64,000 nt of DNA, from NCBI RefSeq assembly GCF_042429235.1, contig NZ_JBHMBA010000008.1, one strand, 5' to 3'. The position numbers were made by a program, and so were the translations under genes. The notes under the pieces are model-generated. The model searched no databases. It had not been told where the DNA came from and saw nothing but the letters and a program-made list of their open reading frames with translations. This DNA is from Arthrobacter_B citreus. Lineage in GTDB: Bacteria > Actinomycetota > Actinomycetes > Actinomycetales > Micrococcaceae. This document shows, piece after piece, positions 48,943-58,065 of this stretch (within the stretch, counting starts at the first letter, position 1; each line of letters opens with the position of its first letter).

Positions 48943-50502
48943 GTGACTTCTTCCGATTCCAAGACCCCGTTCTACATCACCACGGCCATCTCCTATCCCA
49001 ACGGAGTGCCCCATATCGGCCACGCCTACGAGGCCATCGCCACCGACGCCATGGCCCGCTTCAAGCGCCTGGACGGGTACGACGTCTTCTTCATGACCGG
49101 CACTGACGAGCACGGCCTGAAGATGCAGCAGTCCGCGGATAAGGAAGGCATAACCGCCAAGGAACTGGCGGACCGGAATTCGGCTGCCTTCCAGCAGATG
49201 AGCCGGGACCTGAACATCTCCCATGACCGGTTCATCCGCACCACCGACAAGGACCACTACGCCGCCGCGCAGGCCATCTGGAAGCGGATGGAGGAGAAGG
49301 GCGACATCTACCTCTCCAAGTACGCCGGCTGGTACTCCGTCCGGGACGAGGCGTACTACTCCGAGGATGAAACCGAGCTGCGCGAGGACGGCATCCGCTA
49401 CTCCAAGGAGACGGAGACCGAGCTGACCTGGACCGAAGAGGAAAGCTACTTCTTCCGTCTCTCGGCCTACCAGGACAAGCTGCTGGCCCTCTACGAGGCC
49501 CAGCCCGCCTTCGCCGCGCCGCAGTCCAAGTTCAACGAGGTCATCAGCTTCGTCAAGGGCGGCCTGGAGGACCTTTCCATCTCCCGCACCACCTTCGACT
49601 GGGGCGTTCCGGTCCCGGGCAACACCGAGCACGTGATGTACGTGTGGGTGGATGCGCTGACCAACTACCTCACCGGCGTCGGCTTCCCCGACACCGAATC
49701 CGAAGCGTTCCGGAAGTACTGGCCGGCGGATGTCCACGTCATCGGCAAGGACATTTCGCGGTTCCACGCCATCTTCTGGCCCGCGTTCCTGATGTCCGCC
49801 GGCCTGGAGCTGCCCAAGCGCGTCATGATCCACGGCTTCCTGCACAACAAGGGCGTCAAGATGTCCAAGTCCCTGGGCAACGTGGTGGCACCCAAGGAGT
49901 GGGCCGAGCAGTACGGCCTGGACTCCGTCCGCTTCTTCCTGCTCCGCGAAGTGCCCTTCGGCGGCGACGGCTCCTACAGCCACGAGGCAGTGGTGGGCCG
50001 GATGAACTCCGATTTGGCCAACAACCTGGGCAACCTGGCCCAGCGTTCGCTGTCCATGGTCGCCAAGAACTGCGGTGCCGCGGTGCCGCAGCCGGGGGAG
50101 TTCACCGCCGAGGACAAGGCCATCCTGGCCGCTGCCGGCGAGCTGCTGGAGATTTCCCGCAAGGCCTACGACGTGCAGGACTTCCACGGCGCGCTCGAAG
50201 CGACGTGGAAGGTCCTGGGCGACACCAACGCGTACTTCGCCGAGCAGGCGCCCTGGGTGCTGCGGAAGACCGACGTCGAGCGCATGAACACCGTGCTCTA
50301 CGTGACGCTGGAGGTGCTGCGGATTGTGGCCATCCTGATCCAGCCGGTCATGCCTGACAGCGCTGCGAAGCTCCTCACGGTGCTGGGCCAGGACGACGGC
50401 GACGCGCGGCAGTTCAGCGCGATCGCCACGCCCCTGGTGCCGGGCACCCCGCTGCCGGCGCCCGCACCGATCTTCCCGAAGTACGAGGAACCCGCGGAGT
50501 AG
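48943..50502 (+). CDS. metG: methionine--tRNA ligase
   Basis: 519 residues. HIGH (residues 24-27) and KMSKS (about residue 306) are intact. YITTAISYPNGVPHIGHAYE and GTDEHGLKMQQSA are the strong family opening. The zinc-knuckle cysteines are missing in the connective peptide (YSVRDEAYYSEDE) and there is no C-terminal tRNA-binding domain, so it is the short form. A GTG starts it. Ends at the 53-bp block with a terminator. Confidence 0.96.
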   Translation: MTSSDSKTPFYITTAISYPNGVPHIGHAYEAIATDAMARFKRLDGYDVFFMTGTDEHGLKMQQSADKEGITAKELADRNSAAFQQMSRDLNISHDRFIRTTDKDHYAAAQAIWKRMEEKGDIYLSKYAGWYSVRDEAYYSEDETELREDGIRYSKETETELTWTEEESYFFRLSAYQDKLLALYEAQPAFAAPQSKFNEVISFVKGGLEDLSISRTTFDWGVPVPGNTEHVMYVWVDALTNYLTGVGFPDTESEAFRKYWPADVHVIGKDISRFHAIFWPAFLMSAGLELPKRVMIHGFLHNKGVKMSKSLGNVVAPKEWAEQYGLDSVRFFLLREVPFGGDGSYSHEAVVGRMNSDLANNLGNLAQRSLSMVAKNCGAAVPQPGEFTAEDKAILAAAGELLEISRKAYDVQDFHGALEATWKVLGDTNAYFAEQAPWVLRKTDVERMNTVLYVTLEVLRIVAILIQPVMPDSAAKLLTVLGQDDGDARQFSAIATPLVPGTPLPAPAPIFPKYEEPAE

Positions 50503-50520
50503 CTTCCCCGGAACAGCACG

Positions 50521-50573
50521 CCGAAACAGCGAAAAAGTGCCCTTCTGAACGCTCAGAAGGGCACTTTCTGCTT
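50521..50573. repeat. 53-bp direct repeat with terminator, left copy
   Basis: 52 of 53 bases equal the copy at 53967-54019. It contains the hairpin AAAGTGCCCTTCTGA (50534-50548) / TCAGAAGGGCACTTT (50553-50567) with T-runs on either side, a good bidirectional terminator for metG and rmlA. Confidence 0.92.
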
Positions 50574-50598
50574 TTTGCGGGGAATTGGTGATTTGGCT

Positions 50599-51465
50599 CT
50601 ATCTCTGATTCAACAAGTCCAGCAGGTACTGCCCGTAACCGCTCTTAACCAACGGGAGCGCCCGCGCATGCAGTTCTTCGTCGCTGATGTTGCCCATACG
50701 CCACGAGATCTCCTCCGGGCACCCAACGGAGAGGCCTTGCCGCTTCTGGATGGTGCGGATGAACTCGGAAGCGTCGTTCAACGAGTCAAAGGTTCCGGTG
50801 TCCAGCCACGCAGTGCCGCGGGGAAGAATCTCAACCTGAAGCTTCCCTTTTTCCATGTAGATGCGGTTCAGGTCTGTGATTTCAAGTTCGCCGCGGGGCG
50901 AGGGTTCAAGGTTTCTGGCAATCTCCACCACGTCGTTGTCGTAGAAATATAGGCCTGGGACCGCGTAATGGCTTTTTGGCTGCGCCGGTTTTTCTTCGAG
51001 GGATACAGCGGTCCCGTCGACATCAAATTCAACAACGCCGTAAGCTGTCGGATCGGCTACCCAGTAACCAAAGACTGCGGCTCCGTCGATATCAGCGAAA
51101 CGGCGAAGCTGGGTTCCCATGCCGGTACCGTAAAAGATGTTGTCACCGAGCACCAGCGCGACCGAGCCGTTGCCGATGTGTTCATCACCCAGCAGGAATG
51201 CTTGTGCGAGTCCGTCAGGCGAGGGTTGCTGCTTGTAGGTGATACTGACACCGAACCGGCTGCCGTCTCCTAGGAGCCGGACAAACTGGTCAGCGTCATG
51301 CGGGGCAGTGATGATCAAAATGTCTTTGATGCCGGCCAGGATCAGAGTGGAAAGAGGATAGTAAATCATCGGTTTGTCATAAACAGGCACAAGCTGCTTG
51401 CTGACACCGAGGGTGATGGGATGAAGTCTGGAGCCGGTACCGCCGGCTAAAATAATTCCGCGCAT
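50599..51465 (-). CDS. rmlA: glucose-1-phosphate thymidylyltransferase
   Basis: 288 residues. It makes dTDP-glucose, the first step to dTDP-rhamnose. The nucleotide motif GGTGSRLHPITLGVSKQLVPVYDKPMIYYPLSTL and ALVLGDNIFYGTGM are typical; VEFDVDGTAVSLEEKP is the substrate-binding stretch. Divergent from rmlB by 51 bases. Its composition is visibly poorer in GC than its neighbours (about half GC in parts), a hint of transfer. It seems to be leaderless (see 51473). Confidence 0.96.
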   Translation of the reverse strand: MRGIILAGGTGSRLHPITLGVSKQLVPVYDKPMIYYPLSTLILAGIKDILIITAPHDADQFVRLLGDGSRFGVSITYKQQPSPDGLAQAFLLGDEHIGNGSVALVLGDNIFYGTGMGTQLRRFADIDGAAVFGYWVADPTAYGVVEFDVDGTAVSLEEKPAQPKSHYAVPGLYFYDNDVVEIARNLEPSPRGELEITDLNRIYMEKGKLQVEILPRGTAWLDTGTFDSLNDASEFIRTIQKRQGLSVGCPEEISWRMGNISDEELHARALPLVKSGYGQYLLDLLNQR

Positions 51466-51472
51466 ATGCGTA

Positions 51473-51478
51473 TCTTTA
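51473..51478 (-). promoter_or_regulatory. -10 box of a leaderless rmlA transcript
   Basis: On the minus strand TAAAGA (51478-51473) is followed by 7 bases and the ATG at 51465, and TTGTCT lies 16 bases upstream as a -35. No ribosome-binding site is seen. Confidence 0.4.
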
Positions 51479-51482
51479 CCGG

Positions 51483-51488
51483 TAGAAT
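51483..51488 (+). promoter_or_regulatory. -10 box of rmlB
   Basis: TAGAAT (51483-51488) lies 28 bases before the rmlB ATG and overlaps the region that serves rmlA on the other strand. No good -35 is seen at the right distance. Confidence 0.3.
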
Positions 51489-51516
51489 ATCGGAAGACAA
51501 CACGTATCTTTATTGC

Positions 51517-52515
51517 ATGCAGAAAATACTGGTGACCGGCGGTGCCGGTTTTATTGGCTCAAACTTCGTCCACTATGCCCTGAAGCATACCGATGTCCGG
51601 GTTACCGTGTTGGACAAGCTCACCTACGCCGGAAACCGGGCGTCCCTGCAGGGCCTGGATCCGTCCCGGTTCACCTTTGTCGAAGGTGACATCTGTGACG
51701 GGGAGCTGGTGGATTCCCTGACCCGTGAGGCCGACGTCGTGGTGCACTATGCGGCGGAGTCGCACAATGACAATTCCCTGCATGATCCCCGGCCCTTCCT
51801 GGACACGAACATCATCGGCACCTACACGCTGATCGAGGCCGCCCGCAAACATGGCACCCGCTTCCACCACATTTCCACCGACGAGGTCTACGGGGATCTG
51901 GAGCTCGATGACCCGGAGCGCTTTACTGAGGCCACCCCGTACAGCCCCTCCAGCCCGTATTCCTCCACCAAGGCCGGATCGGACCTGCTGGTGCGCGCCT
52001 GGGTGCGGTCCTTCGGGCTGCAGGCCACGATCAGCAACTGCTCCAACAACTACGGGCCTTACCAGCACGTGGAAAAGTTCATTCCGCGGCAGATCACCAA
52101 CGTGATCGACGGAGTGCGGCCCAAGCTGTACGGCGCGGGCGAGAACGTGCGTGACTGGATCCACGCCAATGATCACTCCTCGGCGGTGCTGCGCATCGTC
52201 GAAAAGGGCGAGATTGGACAGACCTACCTGATCGGTGCGGACGGGGAGAAGAACAACAAGGAAGTTGTCGAACTGATCCTGTCGCACATGGGCCAGCCTT
52301 CCGACGCCTATGACCAGGTCATCGACCGGCCCGGACATGACCTGCGTTATGCCATTGATTCCTCGAAACTGCGCAGCGAGCTGGGCTGGAAGCCGGAATT
52401 CTCCAACTTTGAGCAGGGCCTGGCCGAGACCGTTGCCTGGTACCGGGCGAACGAGGCCTGGTGGCGGCCGCAGAAGGATGCCACCGAGGCCAAGTACAAA
52501 ACCCAGGGACAGTAA
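51517..52515 (+). CDS. rmlB: dTDP-glucose 4,6-dehydratase
   Basis: 332 residues of the extended SDR class. NAD motif GGAGFIG, catalytic TDEVYG with Asp-Glu, and YSSTK (Tyr-x3-Lys) are intact; HYAAESHNDNSL and SNNYGPYQHVEKFIPRQI are diagnostic for RmlB. Start ATG at 51517 gives the family N-terminus QKILVTGG; an upstream in-frame start adds 17 odd residues. Part of the dTDP-rhamnose cassette with rmlCD 4 bases downstream. Confidence 0.95.
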   Translation: MQKILVTGGAGFIGSNFVHYALKHTDVRVTVLDKLTYAGNRASLQGLDPSRFTFVEGDICDGELVDSLTREADVVVHYAAESHNDNSLHDPRPFLDTNIIGTYTLIEAARKHGTRFHHISTDEVYGDLELDDPERFTEATPYSPSSPYSSTKAGSDLLVRAWVRSFGLQATISNCSNNYGPYQHVEKFIPRQITNVIDGVRPKLYGAGENVRDWIHANDHSSAVLRIVEKGEIGQTYLIGADGEKNNKEVVELILSHMGQPSDAYDQVIDRPGHDLRYAIDSSKLRSELGWKPEFSNFEQGLAETVAWYRANEAWWRPQKDATEAKYKTQGQ

Positions 52516-52519
52516 AACC

Positions 52520-53944
52520 ATGACACTGAAGTTTTCCCAGCCGCTGACCGCCCGCAGCACACCCATTCCCGGCGTCGTGCTGTATGACCTGCCGGTGCAC
52601 GGGGATAACCGGGGCTGGTTCAAGGAGAACTGGCAGCGGGAGAAGATGCTGGCCCTGGGACTGCCGGACTTCGGGCCGGTGCAGAACAACATTTCCTTCA
52701 ACGAGTCCGCCGGCACCACCCGTGGCATCCACGCCGAGCCCTGGGATAAGTACATTTCCGTTGCCACCGGCCGGATTTTCGGCGCTTGGGTCGATCTGCG
52801 CGAAGGCCCGGCTTTCGGAACCGTTTTCACCACAGAGATGGGTCCGGAGTCCGCGATCTTCATTCCGCGGGGCGTGGGTAACGCCTTCCAAACGCTGGAA
52901 GACAACACGGCCTATACCTACCTGGTGAATGACCACTGGAGCGCTGATGCTCAGGGGCAGTACACGTTCCTGAACCTCGCTGACGAGGCGGCTGGGATCA
53001 ACTGGCCGATTCCGCTGGACCGCGCCGAGCTCTCGGATAAAGACAGGAACCATCCGCGCCTGGCCGATGTGGTTCCCATGGCGCCGAAGAAGATTCTGGT
53101 CTTGGGAGCTGACGGGCAGCTGGGCCGGTCCCTGCGCACCGCTTATGCGGGGGAGGACAGCGTTGAGTTTGCCTCCCGTGCAGACTTTGATCTGGCGAAC
53201 CCGGCTTCCTATACGGGCCGGAATTGGAAAGCCTATTCAACTGTCATCAACGCTGCTGCCTACACCGCGGTGGATACTGCCGAGACACCGGAGGGTCGCA
53301 CGGCTGCCTGGGCCATCAATGCCGGCGCAGCCGCGCAGCTGGCGCGTGCCGCCGTCGAGCACCGGTTCACGCTGGTCCATGTGTCCTCCGACTATGTCTT
53401 TGACGGCACGGCGGAGGTGCATACCGAGGACGAGCCGTTCTCCCCGCTCGGCGTGTACGGACAGACGAAGGCCGCCGGCGACAGTGCCGTGTCGACAGCT
53501 CCGGCACACTACATTGTGCGCACCAGCTGGGTCATCGGGGAGGGCGGGAACTTCGTGAAGACCATGGCCTCGCTGGCCGCGCGGGGGATCGCGCCGTCGG
53601 TGGTCGATGACCAGGTGGGGCGGTTGACGTTCACTGAGGACCTTGCCGCGGGAATCCGCCACCTGCTGGATACCGGGGCGCCCTACGGAACCTTCAACCT
53701 GACCAACACCGGACCGTCGATGTCTTGGGCAGAGGTTGCGCGGGAGGTGTACCGGCTGTCAGGGGCTTCGCCGGAAGCCGTGACCGGTGTCTCTACGGCT
53801 GAGTATTTCGCCGGGAAAACGGGAGTAGCGCCGCGCCCGCTGCTGTCCACACTGGAGCTGGGCAAGCTGGAGGCTGCGGGGTTCGTGCCGGAGCATGCCG
53901 GCAAGCGGCTGGAAGCCTACATCGGCTGTCTCAACGAAAGCTAG
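52520..53944 (+). CDS. bifunctional dTDP-4-dehydrorhamnose 3,5-epimerase / reductase (RmlC-RmlD fusion)
   Basis: 474 residues. Residues about 1-190 are an RmlC cupin (RGWFKENWQREKM, TTRGIHAEPWDKYISV with the catalytic-type His, FIPRGVGNAFQT). Residues about 190-474 are an RmlD reductase (ILVLGADGQLG nucleotide motif, HVSSDYVFDGT, YGQTKAAGD with Tyr-x3-Lys). It would carry out the last two steps to dTDP-L-rhamnose. The fusion is known from actinobacteria. Start ATG with AGGGA. Confidence 0.92.
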   Translation: MTLKFSQPLTARSTPIPGVVLYDLPVHGDNRGWFKENWQREKMLALGLPDFGPVQNNISFNESAGTTRGIHAEPWDKYISVATGRIFGAWVDLREGPAFGTVFTTEMGPESAIFIPRGVGNAFQTLEDNTAYTYLVNDHWSADAQGQYTFLNLADEAAGINWPIPLDRAELSDKDRNHPRLADVVPMAPKKILVLGADGQLGRSLRTAYAGEDSVEFASRADFDLANPASYTGRNWKAYSTVINAAAYTAVDTAETPEGRTAAWAINAGAAAQLARAAVEHRFTLVHVSSDYVFDGTAEVHTEDEPFSPLGVYGQTKAAGDSAVSTAPAHYIVRTSWVIGEGGNFVKTMASLAARGIAPSVVDDQVGRLTFTEDLAAGIRHLLDTGAPYGTFNLTNTGPSMSWAEVAREVYRLSGASPEAVTGVSTAEYFAGKTGVAPRPLLSTLELGKLEAAGFVPEHAGKRLEAYIGCLNES

Positions 53945-53966
53945 GCACCATCTATAGCCTCGAAAG

Positions 53967-54019
53967 CCGAAACAGCGAAAAAGTGCCCTTCTGAACGTTC
54001 AGAAGGGCACTTTCTGCTT
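53967..54019. repeat. 53-bp direct repeat with terminator, right copy
   Basis: Same orientation as the copy at 50521-50573, one mismatch, placed in the hairpin loop. Hairpin arms 53980-53994 and 53999-54013. It follows the rmlCD stop and also faces the opposing gene at 54047. Confidence 0.92.
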
Positions 54020-54046
54020 AGCGCGGGCAGGGGAAGAGGGGCGCCG

Positions 54047-54577
54047 CTAGGAGGCGGAACGAACCTGCCCGGTCAGGAACCGCGCCGGAGCGGTGTCCTC
54101 CATGACCCGGGCCACGGCGTCCTGCTGCCGCCCGGCCATTTCGATCAGGTCCTTCAACCGGGGCACGTTGAACCGGTGGTCGTGGGCGGACAGGGCCAGC
54201 AGGGTCCGCCACAGGCATTCCTTGGCCCGCACGATGGACTGCAGTGTCTCGAGTTCAAACTGCCCCGACGTTCCGCCGCCGGTGCTCAGCGGATTGAGCG
54301 GGCCCAGCCGGCCGGTGACCGCACCTGCCTTGGCCATGAGGAATTTGAACTTGCTGCGGCGGTAACCCAAGGTAATGATCAGCTGCTCCAGTTCGTCCCG
54401 CTCGCCGGAAATCTCGTTCTCCAGATCCGCGAAGGTCTGCTCGTACTCGGATCCGGCCCAGGTCCGGCGGGCCGCACCAAAAAGCCGGACTCCGGTTTCC
54501 GCCCCCAGCAGGTGATCATCCAGGTAGGCGGACAGCGACGCGTGTTCAGGTTTCCAAGCGGTTCCGGTGCCGGACAT
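54047..54577 (-). CDS. conserved hypothetical helical protein (176 aa)
   Basis: Predicted to be almost wholly helical, with four helices: LSAYLDDHLLGAETGVRLFGAAR, FADLENEISGERDELEQLIITLGYRRSKFKFL, ELETLQSIVRAKECLWRTLLALS and VPRLKDLIEMAGRQQDAVARVMEDTA. This suggests a four-helix bundle, possibly ferritin-like, but without an obvious metal-ligand ExxH set. I do not recognise the function. Soluble, no signal. Confidence 0.7.
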   Translation of the reverse strand: MSGTGTAWKPEHASLSAYLDDHLLGAETGVRLFGAARRTWAGSEYEQTFADLENEISGERDELEQLIITLGYRRSKFKFLMAKAGAVTGRLGPLNPLSTGGGTSGQFELETLQSIVRAKECLWRTLLALSAHDHRFNVPRLKDLIEMAGRQQDAVARVMEDTAPARFLTGQVRSAS

Positions 54578-54641
54578 GTTTGCTCCTTCAACTAGTGCTG
54601 ATCAGTCTGCTGAGTATCCTGTCAGATCCCCGCATTCGCGG

Positions 54642-54691
54642 CGAGTTCCCCGGCCGTTGTCGGGCTGGGGAACCCGCGGCCGGGGAACTCG
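54642..54691 (-). terminator. hairpin after the FtsX-type permease gene
   Basis: CGAGTTCCCCGGCCG (54642-54656) pairs perfectly with CGGCCGGGGAACTCG (54677-54691) and the loop holds a CGGG/CCCG stem. 36 bases after the permease stop; no U-run follows. Confidence 0.65.
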
Positions 54692-54726
54692 TTTGCCGGA
54701 AAACTGCGCCCGGGAAATTGCGTTTG

Positions 54727-57228
54727 TTAGTCGGCGGCCAGCCCAGCCACCGGGGACAGGCGTGCGGCGCGCCGGGCCGGGAGCACTGACGCGGCCAAAC
54801 CGGCCACCAGCGCCACGGCCAGGACACCGAGCAGCTGCAGCCACGGCAGGGACAGCGCCACGGAGGCAAAGGAACCCAGCGCCGACTGCGCCCCGAGCCA
54901 GCCGTAGACCGACCCCAGCACGCTGCCCATCAGTGCCGCGACCCCTGCAATGAGGACGGCTTCCAGCGCCAGCATGCCGCGCAGCTGGCCGCGGGTCAGC
55001 CCAAGGGCGCGCAGCAGCGAGGATTCGCGGGTGCGTTCCAGGACGGACAGGGACAGCGTGTTGGCGACGCCCACCAGGGCAATGACGACGGCGACGCCCA
55101 GCAGTCCGGTCACCACCATCAGCAGCACGTCGATCACCTGTTCAAAGGCGGCACGCTCAATGGCGGACCCGTTCACGAGGTAGTCCTCCACGTCCAGGCC
55201 TTCGGCCAGATCGGAGCGCAGGTCGATCAAGGCGCCGGTGGTCAATCCCTCGTCCACTGACAGCCAGATCTGCGGCATGGGCACGTAGTCCGCGGATTCA
55301 GCCACCGGTGCGGGTCCGCCCAGGGCCGCCGCCGTGTCAGCCGTGATCAGCGGGCGCAGCTGCTTGCTGTCCGAGACCAGGACCTTCAGCTCCACGCTGG
55401 AGGTTGCCCCGGTAACCATCAGGGTTTCATCCTTGATGCCCTGCGGCATCACGATGGTGTCATCGGCGAGGACCAGGTTGGAATCCTTCAGGACTTTCGC
55501 CGCATCGGCGGGCTCCAGGGCGTAGACGTCGTACGCTCCCCAGGTCTTTGTGTCGGTGGTACCGGCCACGGGCACCAGGACGGCGTCCTGCACTCCGTCC
55601 ACGGCACGGGCGGTATCCGCATCACCTGCGGTGAACGGAGTGTCCTGGCCGGTGACGCTCACGTCAACCGGGAACTCTCCGGCCAGCACGTTGTCCAGGG
55701 ACGTCCGCACAGTTGCGGCTCCGGTCATCATCATCGTCACGAGGGTGACGCCGATCAGCAGGGCGGACGCCGTTGCCGAGGTGCGCTGGGGGTTGCGGAC
55801 GGCGTTGACGGCGGCGAGTTTGCCGGGTACTCCCAGCGGTGCAGCCAGCGAACCAACGGTCCGCACCAGCGATGGGACAAACAGGGTCGCGCACATCAGC
55901 ACGCCCACGAAGCTGAGGATACCGCCGGGCAGCGCCACCAGGAGATCCGCGGAAGCCGCACCGGCGGCAAGGAGGGCGGCGCCGCCGACGAGCAGCACCA
56001 GTCCGGCGATCAGGCGGACGCGGCCGCGTTTGGTGCCGGCCTTCACGTCTTCGGCCGGTCGCAGGGCAGCCAGCGGGGCAACCGCGGTGGCGGCCCGGGC
56101 CGGAACCATGGCGGCCAGCACGGTCAGCAGGATGCCAACCACCAGTCCAACGATGACCGAGACAGGGGAGACCGCCAGTGTGGCAAAGCCGCTTTCGGGA
56201 ATGGTCTGCAGATAGGCGATGATGCCGCCCACCAGGGCAACGGCGGCCAGGACACCGGCAACCGATGCCACGGTGCCCACGATCAGTGCTTCCATGATGA
56301 CCGAGCGGCGGATCTGGGAACGTTCGGCACCGATGCAGCGCAGCAGTGCCAGTTCGCGGGTGCGCTGGGCCACCAGCACTGAGAAGGTGTTGGAAACCAC
56401 CAGGGCGCAGACCAGAACCGCCACGGCGGCGAAGGCCAGCAGGACGATGGTGAGGACGTCGTCTCCGTTGGTGAAGCTGGCTACGACGGCGTCGGTCTGC
56501 TCCGAGGAGGTGCGGACCACAACCTCGCCCATGCCCGCAGCGGCAAGCTCCTGCTCGACGGCGGCACGGACGTTTTCAGTGTTGGCACCGTCGGCCAGCG
56601 CCAGCTGGATGGTGTCGAAGCCGTCTTCGGCGTTGGCGAACAGCGCCGCTGTGGCACCGGTGGCATACAACTGGGGGGTGCCCATGCTGGTCGGGTTGCT
56701 GGAGGGGGCAACCAGGGCGGTGATGGTCAGCTGGGCGTCAGCGTCTTCAAAGGACCCGCCCGTCAGGTCCAGCACCGAGCCAATCGAGAGGTTCTGCCGC
56801 TTGGCGGTGTCACTGTCCAAGGCAACTTCGCTGTCCGAAACCGGCAGCGAACCCTCGATCACTTCCCCGGGGAAGAGCGGTGTGTACTCGGGGATGCTGT
56901 CGAGCTGCCCGAATACCGTGTCGCGGCCCGTCCCGAAGCTGACGTAACCCTGGTGAACCGCATAGCTGCCTTCCACCCCGGGAAGGTCGCGGACGACGGC
57001 GGTGGTGTCTTCGTCCAGCACCACCGGGTCGGCGCGGTACAGGTTGCCGTTGAGGACCAGGTCCGCGTTCCGGTAGCCCTCGCCCACGCTTTGCGTCAGC
57101 GAGGCCTTCGAGGAGGAATTGATGATCAGGGTTGCCGTCAGGAATCCGACGGCGATCAGGACGGCCAGGGACACCGCTATGAAGCGGCGGGCGTTAAGGC
57201 GCACCTGCGCCAGCGCTACCTGCAGCAT
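54727..57228 (-). CDS. ABC transporter permease with two FtsX domains
   Basis: 833 residues: N-terminal span, a large extracellular MacB-type domain (about 40-240), three spans with an FtsX repeat (ALVVSNTFSVLVAQRTRELALLRCIGAERSQIRRSVIMEAL), a second extracellular domain (about 515-690) and a second FtsX repeat (ANTLSLSVLERTRESSLLRALGLTRGQLRGML). It is the two-domain (FtsX duplicated) Gram-positive type, coupled to the ATPase 2 bases upstream. Likely exports or extracts a lipid-like or peptide substrate. Confidence 0.9.
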   Translation of the reverse strand: MLQVALAQVRLNARRFIAVSLAVLIAVGFLTATLIINSSSKASLTQSVGEGYRNADLVLNGNLYRADPVVLDEDTTAVVRDLPGVEGSYAVHQGYVSFGTGRDTVFGQLDSIPEYTPLFPGEVIEGSLPVSDSEVALDSDTAKRQNLSIGSVLDLTGGSFEDADAQLTITALVAPSSNPTSMGTPQLYATGATAALFANAEDGFDTIQLALADGANTENVRAAVEQELAAAGMGEVVVRTSSEQTDAVVASFTNGDDVLTIVLLAFAAVAVLVCALVVSNTFSVLVAQRTRELALLRCIGAERSQIRRSVIMEALIVGTVASVAGVLAAVALVGGIIAYLQTIPESGFATLAVSPVSVIVGLVVGILLTVLAAMVPARAATAVAPLAALRPAEDVKAGTKRGRVRLIAGLVLLVGGAALLAAGAASADLLVALPGGILSFVGVLMCATLFVPSLVRTVGSLAAPLGVPGKLAAVNAVRNPQRTSATASALLIGVTLVTMMMTGAATVRTSLDNVLAGEFPVDVSVTGQDTPFTAGDADTARAVDGVQDAVLVPVAGTTDTKTWGAYDVYALEPADAAKVLKDSNLVLADDTIVMPQGIKDETLMVTGATSSVELKVLVSDSKQLRPLITADTAAALGGPAPVAESADYVPMPQIWLSVDEGLTTGALIDLRSDLAEGLDVEDYLVNGSAIERAAFEQVIDVLLMVVTGLLGVAVVIALVGVANTLSLSVLERTRESSLLRALGLTRGQLRGMLALEAVLIAGVAALMGSVLGSVYGWLGAQSALGSFASVALSLPWLQLLGVLAVALVAGLAASVLPARRAARLSPVAGLAAD

Positions 57229-57230
57229 GC

Positions 57231-57995
57231 TCAGGCTCCCAGTTTGGTCAGGGCGGCGAGGACGGTGTCCGGGGTGGGGTTGGCCAGTTCGCCCACCAGC
57301 TCGCCGTCGTTCATCAGGACCACGCGGTCGGCGTAGGAGGCGGCCACCGGATCGTGGGTGACCATGATGATGCTTTGGCCCATTTCCCGGGTGGAGCGGC
57401 GCAGCAGGGACAGCACCTCGGCGCCGGACTTCGAATCCAGGTTTCCGGTGGGCTCGTCGCCGAAGACAACGTGGGGACGCGTGAGCAGGGCCCGGGCAAC
57501 GGCCACGCGCTGCTGCTGGCCGCCGGAGAGTTCATGGGGGCGGTGCTTGAGCCGGCCGGCCAGGCCCAGGGTCTCGGTGATGTAGTCCAGCCACGGCTGG
57601 TCCACCTTGCCGTTGGCCAGGGCCACGGGCAGGGTGATGTTCTGCTCGGCAGTGAGGGTGGGCACCAGGTTGAAGGACTGGAACACAAAGCCCACGCTGT
57701 CGCGGCGCAGGCGGGTCAGTTCGGCGTCCTTAAGGGAAGTAATCTCCGTGTCCCCGATCCAGATCCGGCCGGAATCGGCGGTGTCCAGTCCCGCAAGGCA
57801 GTGCATGAGGGTGGATTTTCCGGAGCCGGAGGGGCCCATGATGGCGGTGAAGGTGCCGGCGTCGAAGGTGACGTCAACGTTGGCCAGGGCGTGGACTGCT
57901 GTGTCTCCGGAGCCGTAGGTCTTGTTCAGGGATCGGGCGGCAGCGGCGGCCGTGGTGCCGCCGGGCACGGAGAATTTCTCGGTAAGGGTTGTCAT
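57231..57995 (-). CDS. ABC transporter ATP-binding protein (MacB/LolD-like)
   Basis: 254 residues. Walker A GPSGSGKST, FVFQSFNLVPTLTAEQNI, LSGGQQQR, VVFGDEPTGNLDSKS and VTHDP are intact. It belongs with the FtsX-type permease downstream. A 20-residue N-terminal extension (VPGGTTAAAAARSLNK) precedes the domain. The ATG at 57993-57995 has no ribosome-binding site and is preceded by a -10 box. Confidence 0.92.
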   Translation of the reverse strand: MTTLTEKFSVPGGTTAAAAARSLNKTYGSGDTAVHALANVDVTFDAGTFTAIMGPSGSGKSTLMHCLAGLDTADSGRIWIGDTEITSLKDAELTRLRRDSVGFVFQSFNLVPTLTAEQNITLPVALANGKVDQPWLDYITETLGLAGRLKHRPHELSGGQQQRVAVARALLTRPHVVFGDEPTGNLDSKSGAEVLSLLRRSTREMGQSIIMVTHDPVAASYADRVVLMNDGELVGELANPTPDTVLAALTKLGA

Positions 57996-58002
57996 ACCCA
58001 CT

Positions 58003-58008
58003 ACGTTA
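58003..58008 (-). promoter_or_regulatory. -10 box of a leaderless ABC transcript
   Basis: On the minus strand TAACGT (58008-58003) is followed by 7 bases and the ATG at 57995, fitting a leaderless start. Confidence 0.35.
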
Positions 58009-58065
58009 TGGCGCGGCCGGCTGGCGGAGCATCGGAGGAAGGGCGGGTATCGGTCCGGCCCCTTC

